Of a stretch of DNA of 64,000 nucleotides, positions 9,407 to 18,753 are shown piece by piece; position 1 is the stretch's first letter; each line of letters starts with the position of its first letter. Source of the stretch: Snodgrassella sp. CFCC 13594 (GTDB lineage Bacteria > Pseudomonadota > Gammaproteobacteria > Burkholderiales > Neisseriaceae); the NCBI RefSeq assembly GCF_001590725.1, contig NZ_LQXR01000001.1, forward strand, positions 248,001-312,000, read 5' to 3'. A program made the translations under genes and the position numbers. The notes under the pieces were generated by a model, which made no database searches, was not told the origin of the DNA, and saw nothing but the letters and a program-made list of their open reading frames with translations.

Positions 9407-9781
9407 ATGCGCAAACAACAACGCGGTTATGCCCGCCAAGATAGAGTTAAAGAGCAAATTATGCGCGAGTTGGCTGAACTGGTGCGCACTGGTCTGAAAG
9501 ACCCTCGTGCTGGGTTCATTACCATTAATGAAGTGGAAGTAACCCGAGATTACAGCCATGCGGTGGTGTATTACACGGTATTGGATGACAAAACTCGGGT
9601 AGTAACTGAAGAAGCATTGGAGCATGCTAAGGGTTATTTGCGCAGCGAATTGGCCAAGCGCATTCGTTTATTTCGTATTCCAGAGCTCCATTTTGAGTAT
9701 GACGAATCCTTAGAAAGAGGGATGAGCATATCGCATTTGATTGACCAAGTGACACAAGAAAAATCGGTTGATGAAGACTAG
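9407..9781 (+). CDS. rbfA: Ribosome-binding factor A
   Basis: A 124-residue KH-fold protein that binds the 30S subunit during late assembly and is needed for 16S rRNA 5' processing and cold growth. Conserved features are the N-terminal R.DRVKEQIMRELAELV helix, the strand with DPR.GF.TI, and the LRIPELHFEYD-like segment near residue 95 (RIPELHFEYDESLERG). An AAAGGA ribosome binding site precedes the ATG. It follows infB as usual; however the expected next gene truB is about 1.5 kb away, beyond an inverted livJ-type gene. Confidence 0.95.
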   Translation: MRKQQRGYARQDRVKEQIMRELAELVRTGLKDPRAGFITINEVEVTRDYSHAVVYYTVLDDKTRVVTEEALEHAKGYLRSELAKRIRLFRIPELHFEYDESLERGMSISHLIDQVTQEKSVDED

Positions 9782-9865
9782 TTTTTTTACTGGAAGATGA
9801 AGCACCGACGGCCTATGCGGGCAGGTGCATTGCAAATAATGGCTCGCGCTTAACCTGTCTGAATA

Positions 9866-9896
9866 AAAAATCCCCACCGCAAGGGTGGGGATTTTT
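9866..9896. terminator. Bidirectional terminator between rbfA and livJ-type gene
   Basis: A strong hairpin with stem 9866-9878/9884-9896 (CCCCACC with GGTGGGG, flanked by A-run and T-run) lies between two convergent genes. The A-run and T-run make it work in both directions. Confidence 0.88.
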
Positions 9897-9911
9897 GTTG
9901 TGGTACACCGA

Positions 9912-11092
9912 TTATTTAACCATTTGAATCACATTGAACTTACCGCCTTGCTCTTGCAATATAGCAATTTCTGCATCTTTGCGCTCACCATTGGGATTAA
10001 AGGCAACGGCACCAGTCAAACCATCCACGCTGACAGTTGGCATGGCTGCTGCAATTTTGGCTTTGTCGATGGCGCCTGCTTTTTTCACCGCTGCGGCAAA
10101 TACATAGACCGCATCATAAGATAACGGTGAATAGGCTTGAACAACTTGGCCTGGGAATTTTTTGGCATATGAGGCTTTGTATTGCTCACCTTTGGGCATC
10201 TTATCTAAAGGAACAGAGGTTGAAGAGCAAATGGTGCCTTCTGCGGCCGAACCCGCCAATTTGATGTAGTTGTCGGTACAAGCTGTATCTGGCATCAATA
10301 CCAATACGCTCATGCCTAACTCACGTGCCTGCTTGGCCAAAATCGCGCCAGTGTCGTCATAGCCCCCCACATTACCGCATCGGCACCGGCTGCTTTAGCC
10401 TTAGTCAGCAACGCTTTGAAGTCCGTGGTTTTGTCCGTCGCGGCTTCTCGTGCAGCAATATTAACCCCCAGTTCTTTGGCTTTTTTCTCTACTTGATCGG
10501 CAATGCCTTTGCCATAGGCAGTGGCATCGTCAAAGATCGCCATATTTTTGACGCCTTTGCTTTGTGCAAATGTAGCCAAAGCAGGGCCTTGTTTATCATC
10601 ACCGGCATTGATGCGGTATACAGCGGTGCCGCCATTGTCGAATTTCGGTGCCTTATTGATGACGTCTGGGTTGGTGCTCACGGTAATTGAAGCAATGCCT
10701 GCTTTAGCATAAATGGGATCGGCCACCATGGTTACACCCGAATTATAGTGGCCTACCACGCCCATAATATCATCGTTATCGGCAATTTTTTGGGCCACTG
10801 TGGCGCCAGTTTTGGGATCGCCAGCATCGTCTTCAGCATCCAATGCCAGCGTGTATTTTTTACCACCAATTTCAATACCACCTGCGGCGTTAATCTCATC
10901 CACGGCTAATTGCGCACCGTTGGCAAAGTCTTTACCAGCACTGGCTTGGCCGCCAGACAATGGGCTGCCTGAAGCCAGATGAATCACATTTTCACCTTCT
11001 GCGCCAGCTTCACCACTGGCTTTTTTATTACAGCCTGTCAATGCTGCACCCACGGCAGCAGCCACCAAAATGGCCAAAATGCGTTTCTTCAT
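9912..11092 (-). pseudogene. Branched-chain amino-acid binding lipoprotein, LivJ-type (frameshifted)
   Basis: Substrate-binding component of a branched-chain amino-acid ABC importer (Peripla_BP_6 family). The start at 11092 has a GGGAGGA ribosome binding site and gives a lipoprotein signal MKKRILAILV... with lipobox LTGC (Cys21), so the protein is anchored rather than freely periplasmic. The reading frame is broken at a run of six Gs (plus-strand Cs 10363-10368): seven would give VMWGGYDDTGAILAKQ and join the two halves into about 390 residues, normal for the family. No permease or ATPase genes are nearby. The loss may be an assembly error or slippage in the G tract. The gene is inverted within the usual rbfA-truB interval. 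Confidence 0.85.
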
Positions 11093-11315
11093 GAATCCTC
11101 CCAAATAATTGATTATGATGTGTAAATGCGGCAGTGCATCATTAAAGGCCGTACACATCGGCCATCTGCCGCAGTGTACCGATAAGCTTCAAAAAAAGAA
11201 AGCATGGTATGATGCGTGCCCACTGAGCTTACCGACTTGTTTGCATTATTCAAAGAATGTGATTGGGAAAAAAGGTTACAAATTGCCTGAATATGATTTT
11301 GGGGAAAATAACATC

Positions 11316-12235
11316 ATGGTTTCAACACCCACACCACAGCGCAGGCTGAATGGCGTTTTATTACTCGACAAAGACTGTGGTATGAGCAGCAATACCGCTT
11401 TGCAACGAGCGCGGCGCCTGTATTCGGCGGCCAAAGCTGGGCATACTGGGGTATTGGATCCATTGGCAACGGGGTTGTTGCCGGTGTGTTTTGGCGAAGC
11501 CACTAAATTTGCCCAGTATTTATTGGATGCGGATAAAGCGTATCTCGCCACCTTAAGGCTAGGGGAAGCCACCACTACGGGCGATGCCGAAGGCGAAGTG
11601 GTGCAGCGAGCCGAGAAGACCGTGACCGAAACCGACGTGACGGAGGCGCTGAGCGCATTTCACGGTAATATTGAGCAAATGCCTCCTATGTATTCAGCCC
11701 TCAAGCATCAGGCCGGCCTTTGTATGAGTATGCGCGTGCAGGATTGACGGTTGAACGTAAAGTACGCCTAATTACCATTTATGATATTCAAGTTTTATCG
11801 TTTGTACCATCGCAACTGGTGCTGGCCGTGCGTTGCAGCAAAGGTACTTATATTCGGACATTGGCTGAGGATTTGGCTAAACACATGGGTACGGTAGCGC
11901 ATTTGACGGCGCTGCGGCGTACTGCCACTGCAGGCTTCCAAGTGGCTTCTGCGCATACCTTGAGTCAATTGCAGGACATGACCGATGTGGCACGGGATGC
12001 CGAATTATTGCCTTGTGATGTTATGGTGCAGCATTTCCCCTCACAATGTCTCAATAATGCCGATGTTTTGCGCTTGCAACATGGTTTGCCTGTGCAAACC
12101 AAAGAAAATTGTGGCACAATAACGCCCTTGCGTATTTATGACGAAGCAAATCGGTTTATGGGTTTGGCGCAATATATACCGGCGCTAAATGGCATCAAGG
12201 CATTGCGTTTGATGAGCACCACCGCTGAAGCGTGA
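11316..12235 (+). pseudogene. truB: tRNA pseudouridine(55) synthase TruB (frameshifted)
   Basis: TruB makes pseudouridine 55 in the T-loop of tRNAs. The ATG at 11316 gives the catalytic motif [12 protein letters not shown] with the nucleophilic Asp at residue 48. KGTYIRTLAEDL and a PUA-like C-terminal domain follow in another frame. The break is at 11711-11712: CAG GCC GGC CTT needs one more G to read CAG GGC CGG CCT TTG TAT GAG (H-Q-G-R-P-L-Y-E), exactly the family sequence. With that base the protein is about 306 residues, normal. I suspect a sequence error. rpsO follows 89 bases downstream. Confidence 0.87.
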
Positions 12236-12324
12236 ATCGCAGTTGGAGTTTGTTTTGTGGGTAAGTCCTGCTCGGCAAACTTGTCGGTCGTAAGACCTAA
12301 TTGATTAAAGTAAGTGAGTAAAAT

Positions 12325-12591
12325 ATGTTGACCGTAGAACAAAAAGCACAAGTTGTTAAAGATTTCCAGCGTACTGAAGGCGATACTGGCTCTTCTGAAG
12401 TGCAGATTGCTTTGTTGACTTTTCGCATTAATGACTTGACTGGGCATTTTAAAACCAACCCCAAAGACCATCATAGCCGCCGCGGTTTGTTGAAAATGGT
12501 GAGCCAACGCCGCCGTTTGCTGGCCTATATCCGCCGCACTAAACCCGATACTTATCGTGAGTTGATTGGTCGCTTGGGCTTGCGTAAATAA
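12325..12591 (+). CDS. rpsO: 30S ribosomal protein S15
   Basis: S15 (88 residues) binds the 16S rRNA central domain early in assembly and forms an intersubunit bridge. The sequence is full length and carries the conserved [29 protein letters not shown] and RRLLAYIRR segments. It follows truB as in many proteobacteria. In E. coli S15 represses its own translation through a leader pseudoknot; whether the 89-base leader here can do so cannot be seen by eye. A strong terminator follows directly. Confidence 0.97.
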   Translation: MLTVEQKAQVVKDFQRTEGDTGSSEVQIALLTFRINDLTGHFKTNPKDHHSRRGLLKMVSQRRRLLAYIRRTKPDTYRELIGRLGLRK

Positions 12592-12605
12592 GCCTTTGTA
12601 TCAAT

Positions 12606-12643
12606 AAAAAACCTGAATCGCCATGCGCAATTCAGGTTTTTTT
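12606..12643 (+). terminator. Terminator after rpsO
   Basis: Hairpin AAAAAACCTGAAT ... ATTCAGGTTTTTTT with the loop CGCCATGCGCA, ending in seven Ts, 15 bases after the rpsO stop. Confidence 0.9.
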
Positions 12644-12665
12644 ATGGGTATTGCTATGATTCAGA

Positions 12666-12692
12666 TTCAGGCAGCATTCCGGGTTGCCTGAA
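12666..12692 (-). terminator. Imperfect uptake-sequence hairpin after hmp
   Basis: TTCAGGCA (12666-12673) pairs with TGCCTGAA (12685-12692). Both arms resemble degenerate uptake sequences. It lies just beyond the restored hmp stop on the minus strand but has no T-run, so termination is uncertain. Confidence 0.4.
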
Positions 12693-12710
12693 CCAATCGG
12701 GACTTTTTAA

Positions 12711-13936
12711 TTAAGCCGCCTCGGCTTGCTTAATGTCAGCAACGCCGCCTGTATTAAATAATTCCATGTGAATGTTTTGCGCAGGAATGCCCAAGTGTCG
12801 TAGTGATTGGCACTGTGCAACATAAAAGGCTTGGGGCCACATACATAATAATCAGCCTCGCGCGGCAATAAATCAGCATCTAAGGCCGTCAGATCCAAAC
12901 GGCCAATTCTATCAGCGGGCAGTTGTGGATCCTCGGTTTCGCAAGCCAAGTACGTGTGTATGTTTGGGTGTTGGGCAGCAATGGTTTGAATGTGATTGTG
13001 CATTGCCAAAACCTGGCTATTACGGCAAGCGTGGATGAAGCTAATCTGATGTTTGCTTTGTTGTGCTAAGAGTTCGTTGAGCATGGCCACCATAGGCGTT
13101 AGCCCTACACCTGCGCTGATGAATACGTTATCTTTATTGGGGTTGAGCAAGACAAAATCACCTGTAGGGTTGCTGACTTCCACAATATCGCCAACTTGAT
13201 ATTGCTGATGTAGCGTATTGGATACATAGCCGTCAGCCAGGCCGTCATGACCAGCTTCTTTTTTGACAGAGATACGGAAATATTGCCCGTTACTGTGGTC
13301 AGAAAGCGTATATTGGCGCGGTTGGTGCAAGCCCAGCTCCGGTACATTCACACGTACCGAAATGTATTGGCCAGGGCGGTAGGCTGGCAAGGCATGACCA
13401 TCCATTGGGGTCAAATAAAATGAGGTAATTTCACTGCTTTCTGCTTCTTTTTTCGCAATCTTAAAAGGCTTCCATCCCGTCCAGCCATTTTCCGCTTGGA
13501 CTTGCTTTCCATATAAATCACGTTCCACATCTATCAGGATAGTGGCCAATTGCTGGTATGCAGCGGCCCATGCGTGAATCAGATCGGCATCCATAGGAAC
13601 ATTCAATACTTCACTGATGGAATGCAAGAGATTGTCACCAACAATATCATATTGTTCTGGTTGAATATTCAGGCTGACATGCTTGTGGGCAATCAGGCTG
13701 ACAGCATCGCCTAAATTTTCCAAAGAAGTAATGTTTTCCGCGTAGGCCAAAACGGCGCCAGCCAATGATCGGGCTTGGGCTCCACTGCGTTGGTGCCCCA
13801 TATTGAATGTTTCTTTTAATTCTGGATTATTGGTCAGCATGCGGTTGTAAAAGTAAGCAGTCAATTCAGCGCCGTGTTCTTTTAATACTGGTACGGTGGC
13901 TTGAATCAGTTCGATTTGTTGATTGGTAAGGCTCAT
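12711..13936 (-). pseudogene. hmp: Flavohemoglobin, nitric oxide dioxygenase (frameshifted near 3' end)
   Basis: Flavohemoglobin oxidises NO to nitrate with O2 and NAD(P)H. The globin domain has Tyr30 (B10) and proximal His86 in IAHKHVSL. The FAD domain carries RQYTLSDHS, and the NAD domain has SAGVGLTPMVAML and CGPKPFM. The frame as read ends at 12707 with an unrelated tail. One extra base at GG 12809-12810 would instead give SLRHLGIPAQNIHMELF and a stop at 12711, the normal Hmp C-terminus (about 408 residues). The promoter holds an NsrR-like palindrome at 13961-13979. I think the gene is functional in the organism. Confidence 0.9.
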
Positions 13937-13960
13937 GGTGGATCCCTGTGATTAATATAA

Positions 13961-13979
13961 TATGTATTTAAAATACATA
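13961..13979. promoter_or_regulatory. NsrR-like operator upstream of hmp
   Basis: A perfect 19-base palindrome with core ATGTATTTAAAATACAT (13962-13978) lies 25 bases before the hmp start. It matches the known NsrR pattern RATGYATTTWAAATRCATY. NsrR is the Fe-S nitric-oxide sensor that represses hmp in many beta- and gammaproteobacteria. The regulator gene is not in this window. Confidence 0.75.
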
Positions 13980-14464
13980 ATTTAATATTAAAGAGTGTCG
14001 TTATTCTTGTCAATACGTTTGTGCTTAGGCTGGAATTCATATTTGGTAGGGCTGACTGCGGTTCATATTTTTGAAGGTACGAGATGAATATAGATAAAAG
14101 ATAAGTTGTACCAGTGCGGGTGAAAATGCTGAAATTTCGGTGCTTAATTCTATGTGATGCTATGCCATTGGCGCAGTATGCCAGCACCTACATACTGGCG
14201 ACACAGCGATCACCACATGGCTGGCTTGGATTGTTCGTCACAGGTGATTCAGGCGATGCGATTCTGCTGATCACTGATGCAAGAAAGGTGGCGTGGCGAA
14301 GAAGATGAGCAGGTTGGTGTGGGTTTCGCCATGTATGGAGTAGTGACCTTCACCAAATTTTAACTGGGAGGCTGCCTGAGCGTGTTGGGCTTGGGCTATA
14401 ATGCGGGAGTTTTATAGGTGTTTCAGGGAGCCTGAAATGCACTTTAATCAAGGATAGATTCGCT
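13980..14464. other. hmp-lgt intergenic stretch
   Basis: About 485 bases between the divergent hmp and lgt genes. It holds the remainder of the hmp promoter on the left and the lgt promoter on the right, including TATAAT at 14397-14402. A 64-codon open frame at 14114-14308 has no family look and I do not call it. A degenerate uptake sequence (AGGCTGCCTGAG) is near 14369. Confidence 0.4.
14397..14402 (+). promoter_or_regulatory. lgt: Possible -10 box of lgt
   Basis: A perfect TATAAT about 60 bases before lgt. No convincing -35 box stands 16-18 bases upstream, so this is only a candidate. Confidence 0.3.
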
Positions 14465-15319
14465 ATGATGATACACCCCAATTTTGACCCAGTATTGGTG
14501 CATTTAGGTCCGTTGGCAATCCGGTGGTATGCGCTCAGTTATATTGTTGGTTTCTGTTTGTTTATGTGGCTTGGGCGACGACGCATTGCAGCGGGCAACA
14601 CGATTTGGACCAAAGATATGCTGGATGATTTCCTCACTTGGGGTGTAGTGGGGGTTATTTTAGGGGGGCGGCTGGGCTACGTTTTATTTTACCAACCTGG
14701 TTTTTATTCCTCTCATCCACTGGAAATCCTAAAGGTATGGCAAGGAGGCATGTCTTTTCATGGCGGTTTCTTAGGGGTTTTGGCAGCGATGTTGCTGTTT
14801 GCTCGAAAACACAAATTGAGTTTTTTTCAAATTTCTGATTTTGTGGCGCCTCTAGTTCCGCTGGGTTTGGCATCGGGCCGCATCGGTAATTTCATCAATG
14901 GTGAACTGTGGGGGCGCGTTACAGATCCTCATGCGTTTTGGGCCATGGGATTTCCTCATGCACAGAATGAAGACTTGATGATTGTGGCGCAAGACCCGCA
15001 ACGGTGGTTGCCAATTTGGTCTCAGTATCAAATGTTGCCACGTCACCCATCGCAATTGTATGAATTTTTATTGGAAGGCATTGCACTGTTTGTGGTGTTG
15101 TGGGTGTTTTCCAAAAAAACACGGCCGCTTGGGCAAGTGTCGTCGTTATTTTTATTGGGTTACGGTACGTTCCGTTTTATTGCCGAATTTGCGCGCGAAC
15201 CCGATGATTTTTTAGGGCTATTGGCCATGCACTTATCAATGGGGCAATGGCTGAGTTTGCCCATGATGATTTTGGGTGCGATTGGTTTTGTGTATTTTGG
15301 TCGCCAAGCAAAGCATTAA
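14465..15319 (+). CDS. lgt: Prolipoprotein diacylglyceryl transferase
   Basis: Lgt adds diacylglycerol from phosphatidylglycerol to the lipobox cysteine of prolipoproteins, the first step of lipoprotein maturation in the inner membrane. The 284-residue protein has about seven membrane helices, the HGGFLG segment with the essential-type His99, and the signature [14 protein letters not shown] (138-151). HPSQLYE near residue 195 is also typical. Start at ATG 14465 or the adjacent ATG 14468. A stem made of uptake-like sequences ends the transcript at 15345-15372. Confidence 0.95.
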   Translation: MMIHPNFDPVLVHLGPLAIRWYALSYIVGFCLFMWLGRRRIAAGNTIWTKDMLDDFLTWGVVGVILGGRLGYVLFYQPGFYSSHPLEILKVWQGGMSFHGGFLGVLAAMLLFARKHKLSFFQISDFVAPLVPLGLASGRIGNFINGELWGRVTDPHAFWAMGFPHAQNEDLMIVAQDPQRWLPIWSQYQMLPRHPSQLYEFLLEGIALFVVLWVFSKKTRPLGQVSSLFLLGYGTFRFIAEFAREPDDFLGLLAMHLSMGQWLSLPMMILGAIGFVYFGRQAKH

Positions 15320-15344
15320 ATTGAAATAGTAATTCGGTGTCCGC

Positions 15345-15372
15345 AAAGGCTGCCTATTCAGGCAGCCTTTTA
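15345..15372 (+). terminator. Uptake-sequence terminator after lgt
   Basis: AAAGGCTGCCT (15345-15355) pairs with AGGCAGCCTTT (15360-15370). The right arm includes an exact uptake sequence (minus orientation, 15357-15368). T-rich tail follows. Confidence 0.85.
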
Positions 15373-15599
15373 TATTGGCCTCGTAGAGAAGTTTAAATTT
15401 TCTATTGTACTAGGCCATCCGTTTTAGTTGGGATGGCTCATATCAGTTTGAACCAGCAGTATTTTTTTTGAATGGAGTAAGGTTGCATTGAATTCAATTG
15501 ACTGCATCCTCCGACCATTGATTGGCGTTAAAAAATCAGAACCGTATCCGCTCTGGTATGTTTTGGATGGATTGGGGTATGCAGCTATTTCCTTGCGTG

Positions 15600-16427
15600 C
15601 TAATTCAGTTCGTCGGTGACTTGGCCATAAATCAGCAAAGTAAACACGCCGGTGCCGCCTATGATATTGCCCAGCCCCGTTGGCAGCAAAAAATCAAATA
15701 AATACTGGCCGATCGTCGCTTGGCCTTTGTATAACCAGTAGGCCATTTCGGCAGAACCCACCACGATGTGGGTAAAGTCGCCCAAAGCAATCAAATAGAT
15801 AAAAAAGAAGATCAACACGAATTTATTGGATCCAGCGCTGGGCAACATCCAAACCAATGAAGCAATTAAAATACCAGCAGGAATGCCGCGTATTAGGTTT
15901 TCCATGGCAGTAAATGAGGCCACATGATGCGCCAATGCGTCCAAAGCAGCGGCCCACTCAGGCGAGAATAGATGGGTGTTGAGCAAAAATGCGGCCGCAA
16001 TGGCGGTTCCTACGAGGTTGGAAACCAAAACAATGGCCCATAGGCGCAGTACAGCTTTCAATTTACTTAGGGATAAAGGGTTAAACAAAGGCACAACAGT
16101 GGTAATGGTGTTTTCCGTGAATAACTGCATGTGTCCTAGAATAACCAAGAGAAAGCCTACGGTGTAACCCATATTGGCAATCAAAGGTGCCCAACTGGCG
16201 TCTGGTAAAAGGGCACTGAGTATGGCTTTGAATACAAAAGAAAAGGTAATGACAATACCGGCGGTAATGCCGGAGAAAACCAATGCTTTGGTGGGACGCC
16301 TAAGTTCTTCTATGCCGTTACGCCGGATGATTTCATACATCAAGCGCGGTGAGAGTTTTTCATGCTCTTCCAGAACCATGCGTTCTCGATAAGTTAGTGG
16401 ATTGTCTTTTTCGTTTTGGACATTCAT
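15600..16427 (-). CDS. Formate/nitrite transporter family channel (YfdC-like)
   Basis: A 275-residue inner-membrane protein of the FNT family (FocA/NirC relatives), pentameric channels for small monovalent anions. It has a cytoplasmic N-terminal stretch of about 60 charged residues followed by six hydrophobic helices. The long charged N-terminus resembles the E. coli YfdC branch, whose substrate is unknown. I choose the ATG at 16427 because GGAG lies 7-10 bases before it; the upstream ATG at 16439 has no such site. The gene is convergent with lgt and stands alone. Confidence 0.85.
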   Translation of the reverse strand: MNVQNEKDNPLTYRERMVLEEHEKLSPRLMYEIIRRNGIEELRRPTKALVFSGITAGIVITFSFVFKAILSALLPDASWAPLIANMGYTVGFLLVILGHMQLFTENTITTVVPLFNPLSLSKLKAVLRLWAIVLVSNLVGTAIAAAFLLNTHLFSPEWAAALDALAHHVASFTAMENLIRGIPAGILIASLVWMLPSAGSNKFVLIFFFIYLIALGDFTHIVVGSAEMAYWLYKGQATIGQYLFDFLLPTGLGNIIGGTGVFTLLIYGQVTDELN

Positions 16428-16682
16428 GTCAGACTCCATGAAAATTGATGTGTTTGTGTGCTGTGCGGTTTGCTTGACTGTGAAATGCGTTTTGGCAAAA
16501 TATCAGCTTGGTTGCTGCTTGCCTATTATCATACGCCATTCTCAAATAAACCTAACCGAACTCATGCTGCCGTTATCATGACTGTCATTAGGCTTTCTCC
16601 ATTATTATTTTTTGCTGTATGGGAATGATGAGTTTTAAACTCATGCAGAGAGCATGGCCGAAAATGGAGCATGAGTATCATG

Positions 16683-16718
16683 AAAAAAGCCTTGCGGAAC
16701 GTGATGCAAGGCTTTTCA
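16683..16718 (-). terminator. Terminator after the RluF-like gene
   Basis: Stem 16685-16695/16706-16716 (AAAAGCCTTGC with GCAAGGCTTTT). On the minus strand it is followed by a T-run, 15 bases after the stop of the gene ending at 16733. Confidence 0.85.
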
Positions 16719-16732
16719 TGGGCAAATAATGA

Positions 16733-17493
16733 TCAAAAATGTTCATGAGATGAGAGAAAACGCCATTGCCCTGGCGGTAGTGTTGCCAACTTGATTTTAC
16801 CCATGCGGACGCGTTTTAGCCCTACGACACGCAAACCAACCAATTCGCACATGCGTCGGATTTGGCGTTTTTTGCCTTGTTTCAGGATGAAACGCAGTTG
16901 GTCTTCGTTTTGCCAGCTGACTTTGGCTGGTCGCAGCTTCTCTCCATCTAAGCTCAGTCCATGATTGAGTAAAGCCAGTCCATTATCGTTTAACTGGCCT
17001 CTGACGCGCACCAGGTATTCTTTTTCCATACCACTGTTTTCACCGATTAGTTGTTTGGCGATCCGGCCATCTTGGGTTAGTACCAATAATCCCACTGAAT
17101 CAATGTCTAAGCGGCCCGCAGGTGCCAAGTGCCGGATGTGTTGGGCTGCCTGAAACACAATGCCGCTGGTGTCGCCCGACCAATGATTGGCTGCGGTAAT
17201 TAATTCCACTGCGGCTTTATAGCCTTTTTCTGGTTGTGCACTCACATAACCTACAGGTTTATTCAGCAAAATCGTGACACGATTGGCTTGCTGCTGGTGA
17301 GCCTGCCGCTCAAGATCAATGCGATCTGATGGCGTTACTTTTTGCCCCAAAATCGCGGTTTGACCGTTTACTTTAACCCAGCCTTGCTCTATGTAACCAT
17401 CAGCTTCACGGCGCGAACATAAGCCAGTTGAGCCATGCGTTTTGATAAACGCATAGTATCATCAGCTGGATTGGCATTGGTTGGTGTGGTCAT
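16733..17493 (-). pseudogene. RsuA-family rRNA pseudouridine synthase, RluF-like (frameshifted)
   Basis: A 23S rRNA pseudouridine synthase of the RsuA/RluB/E/F type. The catalytic motif [14 protein letters not shown] contains the Asp nucleophile, and [16 protein letters not shown] is the usual C-terminal signature. The N-terminal S4 RNA-binding domain lies in another frame: from ATG 17493 it reads [13 protein letters not shown]... LSKRMAQLA and is then lost at AA 17421-17422. One extra base restores [20 protein letters not shown], a textbook S4 helix. The restored protein is about 253 residues. Its ATG overlaps the rlmL stop (ATGA), implying coupled translation with another rRNA-modifying enzyme. 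Confidence 0.83.
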
Positions 17494-18638
17494 TTACTTC
17501 CCCGATTGGAACCTGCAACCATATCCAATACAAACAAGCGGCAGTCTAGATTACCGTTGTGTAGTGGATATTTCCGTTTTGGCGTCAGGCGCATCATTTT
17601 TGGCATGTCACGATCTGCAGTAAACATGCCCACGCGCCAGCCAGCAAAATATTGCTTCAGCCAACTGCCTAGCTGCGGGTAAAGTGCTTGCAAGATTTGA
17701 ATTTCAGATAGTCGCACACCATACGGTGGGTTACTGATGAGAATGCCGTGCTCGCCTTGTGGTCGCACATCCAAAACATCGGCCACCTGCCAGTCTATGC
17801 AATGTGTCAAGCCCGCATACTCGGCGTTGGCCTTGGCAGTACGAACCATGAAGCGGTCTATGTCGCTGCCGACAATGGGAGCGGATGCAGTACCAATGCT
17901 CGCTTCAGCCTGCTTCCTGAGTTGATCCCACAAATGAGCGTCGAAATTATCCAGTCTTTCGAAACCGAAGCTGCGGTGCAATCCTGGAGCGTGACGGGTT
18001 GCGATGAGTGCCGCTTCAATGGCTAAGGTACCACTGCCGCAAAAGGGATCCATAAATGGTTGGCTACCGTCATAACCGGCCAAAAGTAGCAAGCCGGCGG
18101 CTAAATTCTCGCGCATGGGCGCTTCGCCTGCTTCAGTACGATAACCTCGTTTGAATAAAGCCTCGCCACTGGTGTCCAAGTAGATGGCTAGATTTTGCTC
18201 TTCAATGAATACTTGAATGCGCACGTCGGGCCGAATCTTTTGCACATCGGGTCGCGCACCTGTGGTTTCACGAAAGACATCACACAATGCATCTTTAACT
18301 TTAAGTGCGGCAAAATTCAAGCTCGCCACTTTGGCGCGTTTGCCTTCGATGTGGATTTTGAACCCTTTATCTACCCCAAACCAGTGTGGCCAGTCTACGT
18401 TGCGGGCCAATGTGTAAATGTCATTTTCGTTGCGAAAACGGTTTTGCACCAACCGCAACAACACACGGCTGGCGGTGCGGGCATGTAAATTAATGCGATA
18501 AATGACCGCCAAATCGCCGCTGCAGGCTGCCCCGCCATCGCTGATGCGGATGTCGGCAGCACCCAAGGCAGCCAGCTCGTTTGCCAGAGGCTGTTCCAAA
18601 CCGCGCGGACAGGAAACAAATAAAGAGAAAGTGCTCAT
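17490..18638 (-). CDS. rlmL: THUMP-domain 23S rRNA methyltransferase (RlmL type)
   Basis: A 382-residue SAM-dependent RNA methyltransferase matching the N-terminal (RlmL) half of E. coli RlmKL, which makes m2G2445 in 23S rRNA; the RlmK half is absent. The THUMP RNA-binding domain covers about 55-155. [15 protein letters not shown] is the SAM-binding motif and SNPPYGVRL is the catalytic NPPY motif. I start at ATG 18638 ([15 protein letters not shown]); the frame extends 13 codons further but into the upstream hairpin. An RluF-like pseudouridine synthase overlaps its stop. Confidence 0.88.
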   Translation of the reverse strand: MSTFSLFVSCPRGLEQPLANELAALGAADIRISDGGAACSGDLAVIYRINLHARTASRVLLRLVQNRFRNENDIYTLARNVDWPHWFGVDKGFKIHIEGKRAKVASLNFAALKVKDALCDVFRETTGARPDVQKIRPDVRIQVFIEEQNLAIYLDTSGEALFKRGYRTEAGEAPMRENLAAGLLLLAGYDGSQPFMDPFCGSGTLAIEAALIATRHAPGLHRSFGFERLDNFDAHLWDQLRKQAEASIGTASAPIVGSDIDRFMVRTAKANAEYAGLTHCIDWQVADVLDVRPQGEHGILISNPPYGVRLSEIQILQALYPQLGSWLKQYFAGWRVGMFTADRDMPKMMRLTPKRKYPLHNGNLDCRLFVLDMVAGSNRGSK

Positions 18639-18655
18639 GCCAAGTCTTTGTGTAC

Positions 18656-18694
18656 AATAATAGGCTGCCTGAAACATTCAGACAGCCTATTATT
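18656..18694 (-). terminator. Long uptake-sequence hairpin upstream of rlmL
   Basis: An 18-base-pair stem with one mismatch (18656-18673 with 18677-18694, loop ACA) includes an exact uptake sequence at 18662-18673 and a one-mismatch copy in the other arm. It lies before rlmL and beyond the minus-strand frame ending at 18754, so it probably stops transcription from the right. Confidence 0.65.
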
Positions 18695-18753
18695 ATAATC
18701 GACGTTGGTTAATCCTGTTTGATTATGTTTTTTTAAAACAATATAACGCTAAT

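Noticed and set aside
14114-14308. 64-codon frame in the hmp-lgt gap
   Set aside because: No ribosome binding site or family; codon use unlike neighbours.
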